Part shown: positions 44,646-52,235 of the stretch, in pieces
How positions within the stretch are numbered: position 1 is the first letter of the stretch
Layout: each line of letters opens with the position of its first letter
Assembly: GCA_963621245.1 (NCBI GenBank)
Contig: CAVFCW010000001.1
Span: forward strand, 558,001-622,000
Direction: 5' to 3'
Length of the DNA: 64,000 nt
From: SIG603 sp963621245
GTDB lineage: Bacteria > Bacillota > Clostridia > Oscillospirales > Acutalibacteraceae
Position numbers and translations under genes: made by a program
Notes under the pieces: generated by a model
What the model was told of the DNA's origin: nothing
Database searches by the model: none
Seen by the model: the letters and a program-made list of their open reading frames with translations, nothing else

Positions 44646-44810
44646 ATGAAAAACGCAAATACTTCCGAAAAACTTCCAAATTGGTATATCGATGAAGTTA
44701 TTCAAGCACTCAAAGAGCTCAAACGGGAATACTCCGACAACTGCATCATACTTGATGACGGTGAAAATTATTCCGAAATCATCGATAAGAAAAGCGAAGA
44801 AAGCCTGTAA
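44646..44810 (+). CDS. Small hypothetical protein, 54 residues
   Basis: AAGGAGG lies five bases before the ATG and the frame runs 54 codons to TAA. The product starts MKNANTSEKLPNWYIDEVIQ, continues as an amphipathic helix with ALKELKREYS, and ends acidic/basic with EIIDKKSEESL; no Cys pairs and no membrane segment. I do not recognise it. A stem AAGTAAATCC / GGTTTACTT (44597-44622) lies 24 bases upstream and a bidirectional terminator follows, so it is its own unit. Confidence 0.65.
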   Translation: MKNANTSEKLPNWYIDEVIQALKELKREYSDNCIILDDGENYSEIIDKKSEESL

Positions 44811-44847
44811 AAGCAACTATGTTTTCAACAAAGCGTAACGAAATGTT

Positions 44848-44882
44848 AAAAAGCGGAGGCTGAATTAACTGCGTCCGCTTTT
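44848..44882. terminator. Bidirectional terminator between the small gene and the PP2C operon
   Basis: AAAAAGCGGA (44848-44857) / TCCGCTTTT (44874-44882), with A/T runs on both sides. Confidence 0.8.
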
Positions 44883-44891
44883 GATTTTTTC

Positions 44892-46415
44892 TCAGCCTTT
44901 AAAATTTAAACCGAGCATTGTAATATCGTCAAACTGTTCGACATCTCCGACAAAGCTGTCCACGTCTTTGCGCACAAGCGGTAAAAGCTCCTCTATGGTA
45001 GCCTTTCGGTTGTCCGTCAAAGCTTTTTGAAGTCTGTCCTTGCCGTACTGCTCTTCTTTATCGTTGACTGCCTCGCTTATTCCGTCAGTATAAAGGAAAA
45101 TTCTGTCGCCTTTTTCGAGCTTCATCTTTCCCGATTTATACTTCATGCCCTCCATGCCGGCAAGAACAAATCCCGGCCTTGTGGGATAAAGCTCCCATCT
45201 TTCCTCGGCGGCATGATAAACAAACGGCTTCTCGTGGCCCGCATTGACAAATTCGAGTTCACCCGTTGTCAAATCGAGTATACCCTCAAACGCCGTGATA
45301 AAAAGTCCGCTCGTGTTGGCTTCACAAAGCAAATTGTTAACCTTTGTGAAAACATCTCCGAGAGAATCGCCGAATCCCGAGTAATCCTTTATGAGCGTCT
45401 TTCCTATAACCATGAAAAGAGCCGCAGGAACCCCCTTGCCCGATACGTCACCCACAACAAATCCGAGGTGATTGTCATCGAGCATAAAGAAATCGTAGAA
45501 ATCGCCGCCCACTTCCTTTGCGGGATTCATGGTGGCGTAAATATCAAACTCCGCCCTTTCGGGGAACGGCGGAAATATGCACGGCAAAATGCTCTGCTGA
45601 ATTTCCGATGCAATTCTAAGTTCGGAGTCGATGCGCTCCTTCTCCTTTGTCTCGGCACGAAGGTTAATCATCGATTTCTGAACGTCGTGAGCCATCTCGC
45701 CGAGAGAATCCGCAAGATTTCTTACTTCATCGTGAGATTTCACTTCTACATCGATAAGCTTGAGATCCTCGGGATTTTCTTCATCGCGGCAACTCTTCAC
45801 GAACTCCTCCGCAGAGGCATTAAGTGCATTAATCGGCTTTATCACGCGTTTTCTTATCCACAGTAAAAGATTGACAAAGAACACGATAGCGTTGATTATC
45901 GCACCAACCATTATGGCTCTTCCGTAATTCCAGATAGAGGTTTTCATCTCGTCTGCCGGAAGCTCCACAACGAGATAACACACCTCTTTGTGATCGCTGT
46001 CTCTTACCGACACCGCACAACTGTAAACATAGTTATCGTCGTACCTGTCGTAGTAATAATCGTAGCCTTCCTCATCGGGTTCTCCCGGCAAAAGCTCCTC
46101 AAGGAAAATTCCGTGAATCTCGTGAGTATCGTCAATTTCCTTAAAAATCGTCTTGACCTTGGGATAATCCTGAAGGTTGTTTCCCTCGGCAAGATACTCC
46201 TTTATGTCGTCACCGTCAATATAATCCATGGCAAAATTGATTATTCCGCGCTGATATATCTGATACTGAGCGTACATATTTTTGTAGTACGGAATATAAC
46301 CGATACAACCCATACCTATGCTTATGCAAAGCGTGAAGATAATTCCCGCAAGGCTCAAATCCCTACCGAGGCGTGCCCGTGATTTTATTATCTTTCGTTT
46401 TTTGCTCTTAGTCAT
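44892..46415 (-). CDS. Membrane PP2C-type phosphatase (RsbU/SpoIIE family) with sensor and HAMP
   Basis: 507 residues: helix 1 (~20-42), an extracytoplasmic sensor loop (~43-165), helix 2 (~168-190), a HAMP-type linker (RKRVIKPINALNASAEEF), a short coiled coil (LRAETKEKERIDSELRIASEIQQSILP) and a C-terminal PPM phosphatase with metal Asp residues in EVGGDFYDFF, VGDVSGKGVPAALFM, LYTDGISEAVN and FDDITMLGL. It should dephosphorylate the STAS protein of the same operon. Last gene of the operon; overlaps the gene before it by eight bases. Confidence 0.93.
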   Translation of the reverse strand: MTKSKKRKIIKSRARLGRDLSLAGIIFTLCISIGMGCIGYIPYYKNMYAQYQIYQRGIINFAMDYIDGDDIKEYLAEGNNLQDYPKVKTIFKEIDDTHEIHGIFLEELLPGEPDEEGYDYYYDRYDDNYVYSCAVSVRDSDHKEVCYLVVELPADEMKTSIWNYGRAIMVGAIINAIVFFVNLLLWIRKRVIKPINALNASAEEFVKSCRDEENPEDLKLIDVEVKSHDEVRNLADSLGEMAHDVQKSMINLRAETKEKERIDSELRIASEIQQSILPCIFPPFPERAEFDIYATMNPAKEVGGDFYDFFMLDDNHLGFVVGDVSGKGVPAALFMVIGKTLIKDYSGFGDSLGDVFTKVNNLLCEANTSGLFITAFEGILDLTTGELEFVNAGHEKPFVYHAAEERWELYPTRPGFVLAGMEGMKYKSGKMKLEKGDRIFLYTDGISEAVNDKEEQYGKDRLQKALTDNRKATIEELLPLVRKDVDSFVGDVEQFDDITMLGLNFKG

Positions 46416-46983
46416 TGTAGAAGTCCTTCTTGATTATAAGCTCAACCTGATTGTCTCTTGTGCTCAAAAGGATATCGTCGGAAAGCTTTGCAATGATGGA
46501 CTTTGAGAGGAAATCGAGCTCATCGTTTGCACCCACTTCGCTCAAAACTCTCTTGTAGCTTGTAAGCGACCAGTTAACCGTTCCGAGGCCCTTGAAGCTT
46601 GCTCTCATCATGGGGCATTCGGGCTTCATTCTTGCCACTTTGCCCGCCATAACGTTGATTATAAACTCGTAGATATCGCCGACAAGGCTTTTGCTGAGCT
46701 TGTTAATCTCGCTTATGCTCTTGAGCTCATTTTTGATATCGTCCTCCAGAAGAAGATCGAGCTGCATGTGAAGATCGCAGCTGTTAAGTCCCGATTCGAT
46801 CCAGAACTGACCCTCATACTCAACCCTCGAAACCTGAATCATACCGATAAGCTCCTCGGAGAGAAGTCTTAACTGAAGGGTCTGTTTGTTTGTGAAACCG
46901 CAGTAGCGCGCGGTTTTTTCAATTTCGTCCAATACGTCCTCTATACCGTTTTCGTTATAGAAGTAGCATACATTACTTTTCAT
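46408..46983 (-). CDS. Unknown protein of the partner-switching operon, possible GHKL-like fold
   Basis: 191 residues, soluble. LRLLSEELIGMIQVSRVEYEGQFWIE (around 38-63) resembles the N-box region of GHKL ATPases (EELI-N pattern), but the Asn and the later G-boxes are not clear. It may therefore be a degenerate anti-sigma-type kinase. The rest (DLLLEDDIKNELKSI, MKPECPMMRASFKG, NWSLTSYKRVL) gives no match I know. It lies between the RsbW-like kinase gene (15 bases before) and the phosphatase gene (8-base overlap), so it is probably part of the same signalling set. Confidence 0.6.
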   Translation of the reverse strand: MKSNVCYFYNENGIEDVLDEIEKTARYCGFTNKQTLQLRLLSEELIGMIQVSRVEYEGQFWIESGLNSCDLHMQLDLLLEDDIKNELKSISEINKLSKSLVGDIYEFIINVMAGKVARMKPECPMMRASFKGLGTVNWSLTSYKRVLSEVGANDELDFLSKSIIAKLSDDILLSTRDNQVELIIKKDFYND

Positions 46984-46998
46984 ATAAATTCCTCGTCC

Positions 46999-47424
46999 TT
47001 AAAAACTCTTCTGCCAGGTTTTCTCCAGCGTCAAAATATTAGTACCGTCTTTATAATCGTAAGAAACGACGTCCATAAGCTTTTTCACCATAAAAATTCC
47101 GAGTCCACCCACTTCTCTCTCCTCGGAAGAAAGCGTGACGTCGGGATCGGTATTTTTGAGCGGATCAAACGGCTGACCCTTATCCTTGAAGATAAGCACA
47201 AGTTTAACGGGGCCGTCCGAGTCTATCTGTATTTCAATATCGCCCTTTTTGTCGGTGTAAGCATATGAAACAATATTGTGGAAAACCTCGTCTATCGCGA
47301 TATTTACCTGCATCTGCGTTTTCATCGGACAGTCGTTCTCCGAAAGGAAACTGTCGACAAAATCCGTGACTGTTTCAAGATTTTCTGCTTTTGCGTCTAC
47401 TGTTAAAGATTTAATAATCGCCAC
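46999..47424 (-). CDS. RsbW-like anti-sigma factor kinase (HATPase_c_2)
   Basis: About 139-141 residues of the GHKL serine-kinase type: N-box QVNIAIDEVFHNIVSYAY, G1 box IFKDKGQPFDPL, and G2 box EVGGLGIFMVKKLMD. Would phosphorylate the STAS antagonist and bind a sigma factor or other target. The start is unusual. A strong GGAGGTGG occupies 47428-47421, and the codons at ideal distance are ATT (47418 and 47415), with KSLTVDAKAENLETV following. GTG 47424 lies inside the Shine-Dalgarno sequence and upstream TTGs have no site. GTG is listed as the nearest conventional codon; ATT may be the real one. Overlaps the response regulator gene. Confidence 0.88.
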   Translation of the reverse strand: MAIIKSLTVDAKAENLETVTDFVDSFLSENDCPMKTQMQVNIAIDEVFHNIVSYAYTDKKGDIEIQIDSDGPVKLVLIFKDKGQPFDPLKNTDPDVTLSSEEREVGGLGIFMVKKLMDVVSYDYKDGTNILTLEKTWQKSF

Positions 47425-48241
47425 CTCCGTTTTTCTCGTCAAAGAAATAGAGGTTTGCAAGGGTGCTTTCAGCCCAAGAATACTGGCTCATGTATTCGCC
47501 GAAAAATGTCGGTTTGTCCATGCTTGCCTCATCCATAAAATCAAAAAGATCACATTTAATCTTGGTCTTGTCGACCGCATAGTAGTTGTGACTTTTTATG
47601 AGAATTTCTCCGATATCATTGTCTTTGAGAGTTTTTTCCATCTCTCGCAAAATTTTGCCCAGGTAGTCCTGAACGTTCTCCGTGTAAAGCGACTCCTCGA
47701 ATATAACCGAGGCAATGTCCTTTTTGGTCACGCCGCTTCCCACTCTGTCGATAAGGTAGGCGATAGCCTCCTTACTCTTTGCACGCTTAAAATGAACGGA
47801 TTTTCCGTTCACAAGAAGATCAAACTGGCCGAAAGTCTTGGCAACCGCCTTGAATTCGTTTTCTTCAACCTTCTTCACATTTTTTGTGTAACGCTTGTTT
47901 GCAACCTCCGCCTTAATGTCTTTCTCGGCGGGCGGCTTCAAAAGATATCCGCTTGCGTGAATCTGGAATGCGTCAAACGCAAACTCGTAGTCGTCCTCGG
48001 TGAGAAAAACAATATTCACCTTGGGCGATTTTTTTATAAGCTCCTCGGCAAAAACGATACACGGCATATCGGAAAGGTCGGTATCGAGAAAAGCGAAGTC
48101 GAAAACTGTCTCGTCAAGCTCTTCTCTTGCGTACTCCGACTCAGTAAAAGTAAAAATCTCCGCTCCCGACATCGCTTTGCTTACAGCCGCCTCGGTTTCG
48201 TCCAGGGCTTTTTCGTCGTTATCAAGTATTAAAACATTCAT
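47411..48241 (-). CDS. Response regulator: CheY-like receiver with SARP-type winged helix
   Basis: 276 residues. Receiver domain (1-~118) with acidic pair LDNDE, phospho-acceptor Asp53 in AFLDTDL, Thr in VFLTEDD and Lys in YLLKPP. A linker leads to a winged-helix domain (~135-230) beginning FGQFDLLVNGKSVHFKRAKSKEAIAYLIDR, the OmpR/SARP-like DNA-binding form. No sensor kinase gene is adjacent, so the cognate kinase is unknown. Lies between the STAS gene (seven bases) and the RsbW-like gene (overlap). Confidence 0.88.
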   Translation of the reverse strand: MNVLILDNDEKALDETEAAVSKAMSGAEIFTFTESEYAREELDETVFDFAFLDTDLSDMPCIVFAEELIKKSPKVNIVFLTEDDYEFAFDAFQIHASGYLLKPPAEKDIKAEVANKRYTKNVKKVEENEFKAVAKTFGQFDLLVNGKSVHFKRAKSKEAIAYLIDRVGSGVTKKDIASVIFEESLYTENVQDYLGKILREMEKTLKDNDIGEILIKSHNYYAVDKTKIKCDLFDFMDEASMDKPTFFGEYMSQYSWAESTLANLYFFDEKNGGGDY

Positions 48242-48248
48242 TCTTTAA

Positions 48249-48551
48249 TCACTCAATCGTCAAAATATCGGTAAATCCTGTAATTTCAAGAACCTCCATG
48301 ACTATCTCGCCGACATGGATAAGCTTCAAAGAACCGGATTTATTCTTGAGTTTCTGCAGTTTCAAGATAACGCGAAGACCTGCCGAAGAGATGTACTCGA
48401 GTCCCTCAAGGTCAAGAACAAGATTTTCGTCTCCGCTAAGCTCGTCCCCAATGAATTTCTCAAGCTCGGGTGCTGTCATTGTGTCAAGTCTGCCGTTCAA
48501 AACGACGGTATCAAAGGTATCGTCGTGTTTCTTTTCAATTTTAAGGCTCAT
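48249..48551 (-). CDS. STAS-domain anti-sigma factor antagonist
   Basis: 100 residues, single STAS domain like SpoIIAA/RsbV: VVLNGRLDTMTAPELEKFI, LVLDLEGLEYISSAGLRVILKL with the phosphorylatable Ser at 55/56, and GFTDILTIE at the end. First gene of the operon with GGAGG upstream of the ATG. Unphosphorylated it should sequester the RsbW-like kinase; the PP2C protein at the operon end reverses phosphorylation. Confidence 0.93.
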   Translation of the reverse strand: MSLKIEKKHDDTFDTVVLNGRLDTMTAPELEKFIGDELSGDENLVLDLEGLEYISSAGLRVILKLQKLKNKSGSLKLIHVGEIVMEVLEITGFTDILTIE

Positions 48552-48603
48552 ATTGTTCCTCCCAATAATTGTTGTTCTCTTAATCGAAAACCGATTTGAA
48601 CTA

Positions 48604-48632
48604 ATTGTACCATAGTGAGTTTCGTTTTACAA
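48604..48632 (-). promoter_or_regulatory. Promoter of the partner-switching operon
   Basis: Minus strand TTGTAA (48632-48627), 17 bases, TACAAT (48609-48604). Looks like a housekeeping promoter, so no alternative-sigma autoregulation is evident. Confidence 0.6.
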
Positions 48633-48674
48633 TTTAATTGATGATAAAATACCGATTTTGCATTTATTTTCCAA

Positions 48675-48711
48675 AAAAATGCGTCGGGCTTTTTTCACCC
48701 GACGCACTTTT
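48675..48711 (-). terminator. Terminator of tex
   Basis: TGCGTCGGG / CCCGACGCA stem (48680-48707 region) with seven T on the minus strand; begins at the end of the tex gene. Confidence 0.85.
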
Positions 48712-50905
48712 ATTTCAAAATATTATTTTTGCCGTCTTTTTTAGTGTCTTTGTTCTTCGGCTCTTTCATTGTAAGGGAAATTCTTCCCTTAGCCTCGTCC
48801 ACCGACAAAACCCAAGTCTTGATTATATCGCCGACTTTGAGAACGTCGCTCGGATGACGGATGAATTTGTTGCTTATCTGCGTGATGTGCACAAGTCCGT
48901 CCTGATGAACGCCGATATCCACAAAAGCACCGAAATCGGTAACGTTTCTTACGGTACCCATAATTTCCATTCCGGCTTTCAGATCCTTCATGTCCTTTAT
49001 GTCGGATCTTAACATTACCTTTTTAATCTCGTCTCTCGGGTCTCTTCCGGGGCGCATAAGCTCCGTGACAATATCGTCAAGCGTGGGAATTCCTATGCCG
49101 ATTTCTTCCGCAAGCTTTTCTTTGCCGTAAGAATCAACCTTGTTTTTCAGCTCTCCGAAACCGCCCTCGGGCATCTTCTTAATGGAGTAGCCTACGCTTT
49201 CAAGCAGTTTTTTAGCCGCCGCATAGGATTCGGGGTGAACCGCCGTGTTGTCAAGAATATTATCCGACTCTGCAACACGCAAAAATCCCGCGCACTGCTC
49301 AAATGCCTTGGGACCCAATTTGCTTACCTTTTTTAGCTCCGCTCTCGACTTAAACTCTCCGTTTTCGCTACGGTAAGCGATAATATTCTTTGCTATTGTG
49401 TTGTTAACGCCCGCTATATTGACGAGAAGCGACGGTGAAGCCGTGTTTAAGTCAACGCCGACGGAGTTTACGCAAGCCTCAACAACACCGCTTAAAGCAC
49501 TCGAAAGTTCCTTTTGCGGCATATCGTGCTGATACTGTCCTACGCCGATAGCCTTGGGGTCTATTTTTACAAGCTCCGCAAGCGGATCCTGAAGTCTGTG
49601 CGCTATCGAAACCGCACTTCTGAGAGTAAGGTCAAACTCGGGGTACTCCTCTGCGGCAAGCTTTGAAGCGGAATAAACCGAAGCGCCCGCCTCACTTACC
49701 ACCATATAATCCACCTTGAGATTATTTTCTCTTATAAGCTTATCGGTGAAAATTTCAGTCTCCTTTGAAGCCGTGCCGTTACCGATTGCTATGAGAGTTA
49801 CGTTATATTTTTTGATGAAGTGTAAAATTTTGGCGGCGGATTCTCTTTCGCCCTTTTCGCCGTGAGTGATGTAAGCAACTCCCGTATCGAGCACTTTTCC
49901 GGTAGCGTCCACAACGGCCACTTTACAGCCTGTTCTGTATCCGGGGTCAAGTCCGATTGTAACTCTGCCCTTGACGGGAGGCTGCATGAGAAGATTTCTC
50001 AAATTCTCCGAGAAAACCTTGATTGCATCCGTTGCGGCTCTTGATGTGAGCTCGCTTCTCACTTCTCTTTCGATTGATGGGTATATAAGTCGGCTGTATG
50101 CGTCCTCTGCGGCTTCCTCAATGCACTCACGGCAAGGAGAATTTCCCTTAACAAAGTTTTCTGCACAAATTGCTTTGCCTCTCTCGTCGTTAATGGCAAC
50201 GCTTACCTTTAAGAATCCCTCTTTTTCGCCTCTGTCGATAGCCAAAATTCTGTGGTTGGCAAGTCTCTTTATCGGCTCGGAGAAATCATAATAGTTTCTG
50301 TAAACGGAATCCTCGTCCTTTGCCGCCTTTGCGTTAACCGTGGAGTAATTCATGGCAAGGTTTCTCAGTCTTCTGCGTATGTCCGCATCATCGCTTACCT
50401 TTTCGGCTATGATGTCCTTTGCGCCCTGAAGTGCGTCTTCGGGTGTTTTCACGCCTTTTTCTTCATTAACATAGTTTTCGGCATAGTCAATAGGATATTT
50501 GCCGTTTCTCTTCTGCTCCAAAATCTCGTTTGCAAGCGGCTCAAGTCCCTTTTCCTTTGCGACGGAAGCTCTTGTCTTTCTCCTCGGTCTGAACGGGCGG
50601 TAAATGTCTTCAATCTCCGAGAGAGTTTGTGCCTTATCGAGTGCGGTGCTAATCTCGTCGGTCAGTTTTTCCTGTGCGTTAATTAGCTCTCTTGTCTCCT
50701 CACGCTTTGCGTCAAGATTTCTTAAGTACACAAGTCTCTCGGAAATTTGGCGGATGAGCTGATCGTCAAGAGTGCCGTGAGCCTCTTTTCTGTATCGCGC
50801 GATAAAAGGAATTGTGTTTCCCTCGTCTATAAGTGAAATCAAATTGTCTGTCTGCCATTTCTGGAGTGAAAACTCCTTGGCAAGTGCCGATGAATAATCT
50901 GTCAT
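48710..50905 (-). CDS. tex: Tex family transcription accessory protein / S1 RNA-binding protein
   Basis: 731 residues with the Tex layout: N-terminal helix-rich HTH region (IPFIARYRKEAHGTLDD), YqgF-like RNase H fold (VTIGLDPGYRTGCKVAVVD), helix-hairpin-helix motifs (VGVDLNTASPSLLVNIAGVN and KLGPKAFEQCAGFLRV) and a C-terminal S1 domain (MGTVRNVTDFGAFVDIGVHQDGLVHIT). Binds nucleic acid and modulates transcription or RNA turnover. The start at ATG 50905 matches MTDYSSALAKEF of homologues; the ribosome-binding site (AGAGG) is ~14 bases away, so a start up to 23 codons earlier cannot be excluded. Confidence 0.93.
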   Translation of the reverse strand: MTDYSSALAKEFSLQKWQTDNLISLIDEGNTIPFIARYRKEAHGTLDDQLIRQISERLVYLRNLDAKREETRELINAQEKLTDEISTALDKAQTLSEIEDIYRPFRPRRKTRASVAKEKGLEPLANEILEQKRNGKYPIDYAENYVNEEKGVKTPEDALQGAKDIIAEKVSDDADIRRRLRNLAMNYSTVNAKAAKDEDSVYRNYYDFSEPIKRLANHRILAIDRGEKEGFLKVSVAINDERGKAICAENFVKGNSPCRECIEEAAEDAYSRLIYPSIEREVRSELTSRAATDAIKVFSENLRNLLMQPPVKGRVTIGLDPGYRTGCKVAVVDATGKVLDTGVAYITHGEKGERESAAKILHFIKKYNVTLIAIGNGTASKETEIFTDKLIRENNLKVDYMVVSEAGASVYSASKLAAEEYPEFDLTLRSAVSIAHRLQDPLAELVKIDPKAIGVGQYQHDMPQKELSSALSGVVEACVNSVGVDLNTASPSLLVNIAGVNNTIAKNIIAYRSENGEFKSRAELKKVSKLGPKAFEQCAGFLRVAESDNILDNTAVHPESYAAAKKLLESVGYSIKKMPEGGFGELKNKVDSYGKEKLAEEIGIGIPTLDDIVTELMRPGRDPRDEIKKVMLRSDIKDMKDLKAGMEIMGTVRNVTDFGAFVDIGVHQDGLVHITQISNKFIRHPSDVLKVGDIIKTWVLSVDEAKGRISLTMKEPKNKDTKKDGKNNILK

Positions 50906-50991
50906 ACCGTTGTTATTACCTCTTAAAATTGTATTGGTTTTTAGCATAATACTTTTATTCTTTTTCGTCAACAAATACTTTCTTTACCCAC

Positions 50992-51020
50992 TTGATATTA
51001 GCCGTGCCCGGTGTTAATAT
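50992..51020 (+). promoter_or_regulatory. Promoter of the HAD gene
   Basis: TTGATA (50992-50997), 17 bases, TAATAT (51015-51020). Confidence 0.5.
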
Positions 51021-51089
51021 TGTTGCATATGACATTAAACGGTGCGTAAAATTCACCGTCAATTTTTGGGGTATTCAGGTAGTATTGTT

Positions 51090-51707
51090 ATGGAAAATTC
51101 AATAAAAACAGTTGTCTTTGACATCGGAAATGTCCTCGTGCCTTTCGGCTGGGAAGAAACCTATTCGGCGCTTTTCGATGAAAAAACAGCCGCGCGTGTT
51201 GCCGAGGCGACCGTGCTAAACCGCAAACTTTGGGACGAGTTCGACAGAGGTGCGCTTTCCGATGAAGAAATCATAGATTCGTTCAAAAAAGCCGCTCCCG
51301 ACGTGGCAGATTTGATTGAAAACGCAGTCTGGGAAATTTACAAAAGAAAAATTCCGTACGCTTATGCGGATCGTTGGCTCAAAAAGCTTAAAGAACAGGG
51401 ATATAAAATTTATCTTCTCTCAAATTACGGCAGAACGGCATTCGGTATGTCTAAGCCGCAATTTAGCTTTCTGAAATATGTGGACGGCGGTGTTATCTCT
51501 TATCAGGTGGAAATAACAAAGCCGGACGAGAGAATATATATGATACTATGCCAAAAATACGGAATAAGCCCAAACGAAGCCGTCTTCATCGATGACAACG
51601 AAAACAACATCGAGGCGGCAAAAAAGCTTGGATTTTATACCGTGCTCCACGAGAGTGAAGAAAGCACACGCGAAAAGCTCAAGGTGCTTGGAATCGAGGT
51701 GGAGTGA
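51090..51707 (+). CDS. HAD superfamily hydrolase
   Basis: 205 residues of the HAD-IA type. Motif I is VVFDIGNVLVPF (nucleophile Asp followed by Gly-Asn rather than the acid/base Asp), motif II is LLSNYG, the Lys of motif III is in VEITKPDERIY and motif IV is FIDDNENNIEAA. The DIGNVL pattern is usual for the YihX-like alpha-D-glucose-1-phosphatase/epoxide-hydrolase N-terminal type. Start at ATG 51090 (AGGT upstream). Its TGA overlaps the next gene's ATG by one base. Confidence 0.9.
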   Translation: MENSIKTVVFDIGNVLVPFGWEETYSALFDEKTAARVAEATVLNRKLWDEFDRGALSDEEIIDSFKKAAPDVADLIENAVWEIYKRKIPYAYADRWLKKLKEQGYKIYLLSNYGRTAFGMSKPQFSFLKYVDGGVISYQVEITKPDERIYMILCQKYGISPNEAVFIDDNENNIEAAKKLGFYTVLHESEESTREKLKVLGIEVE

Positions 51708-52174
51708 TGGAATCTAATCAAAGTTCTAAAAAGAGCAAAGCCGAAAGCCGAATTCGACTCGGCGTTTCCGCTCAGACATTTGAGACGAGAATGAAAAAGC
51801 TTATGCGTGAAGATACCTTATCAAACGCATTTAAAACGGGTGAATTCCGAGGAAAAATCGGCGACGGCAAATTTTACGTGTATATAAGCGAGGACGGCCC
51901 GAAAAACACAACCGACGTCATGCACGGAACTTACGGCGACGGTGAAATTTCTTTTCACTACACAAAGCCGCGAGCCTCCTATATTTTTTCCGGAACGCTC
52001 TCTCTGATTTTCGTCTTGGTTGCGTTTGTGTTTTATTTTCTGAACGGCTTGGCCGGACTCGCGTTTCTCATTCCCGTTCCGTTCATCGTTTCCCCTTGGT
52101 TCAGAAAAGGCAAAGCAGGCGATAAAACTAAGCTTGAAAACAAAATCCGTGAAATCTCAAACAAGCTTGCCTGA
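51707..52174 (+). CDS. Hypothetical membrane protein
   Basis: 155 residues. A basic N-terminal third (SKKSKAESRIRLGVSAQTFETRMKKLMR is the basic part), a beta-rich stretch (GKIGDGKFYVYISEDGP), two adjacent membrane helices (IFSGTLSLIFVLVAFVFYFL and LAGLAFLIPVPFIVSPWF) and a short Lys-rich tail. No family recognised. Translationally coupled to the HAD gene (TGATG); GAGG lies before the ATG. Confidence 0.65.
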   Translation: MESNQSSKKSKAESRIRLGVSAQTFETRMKKLMREDTLSNAFKTGEFRGKIGDGKFYVYISEDGPKNTTDVMHGTYGDGEISFHYTKPRASYIFSGTLSLIFVLVAFVFYFLNGLAGLAFLIPVPFIVSPWFRKGKAGDKTKLENKIREISNKLA

Positions 52175-52235
52175 CAACTTAATGAAGTTTGTTATTCGAG
52201 AATAAGAATATATTGAATTTAGAAAGTGTATCTGT

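Noticed and set aside
45027..45866. 279-codon plus-strand frame opposite the PP2C gene
   Set aside because: Antisense to the conserved phosphatase domain, no start signal, no recognisable motif.
47276..48232. Long plus-strand frame of 318 codons opposite the response regulator and RsbW-like genes
   Set aside because: It lies antisense to two genes with clear domains, has no ribosome-binding site, and its product is Cys/Val/Phe-rich without family motifs. It is a shadow of biased codon use.
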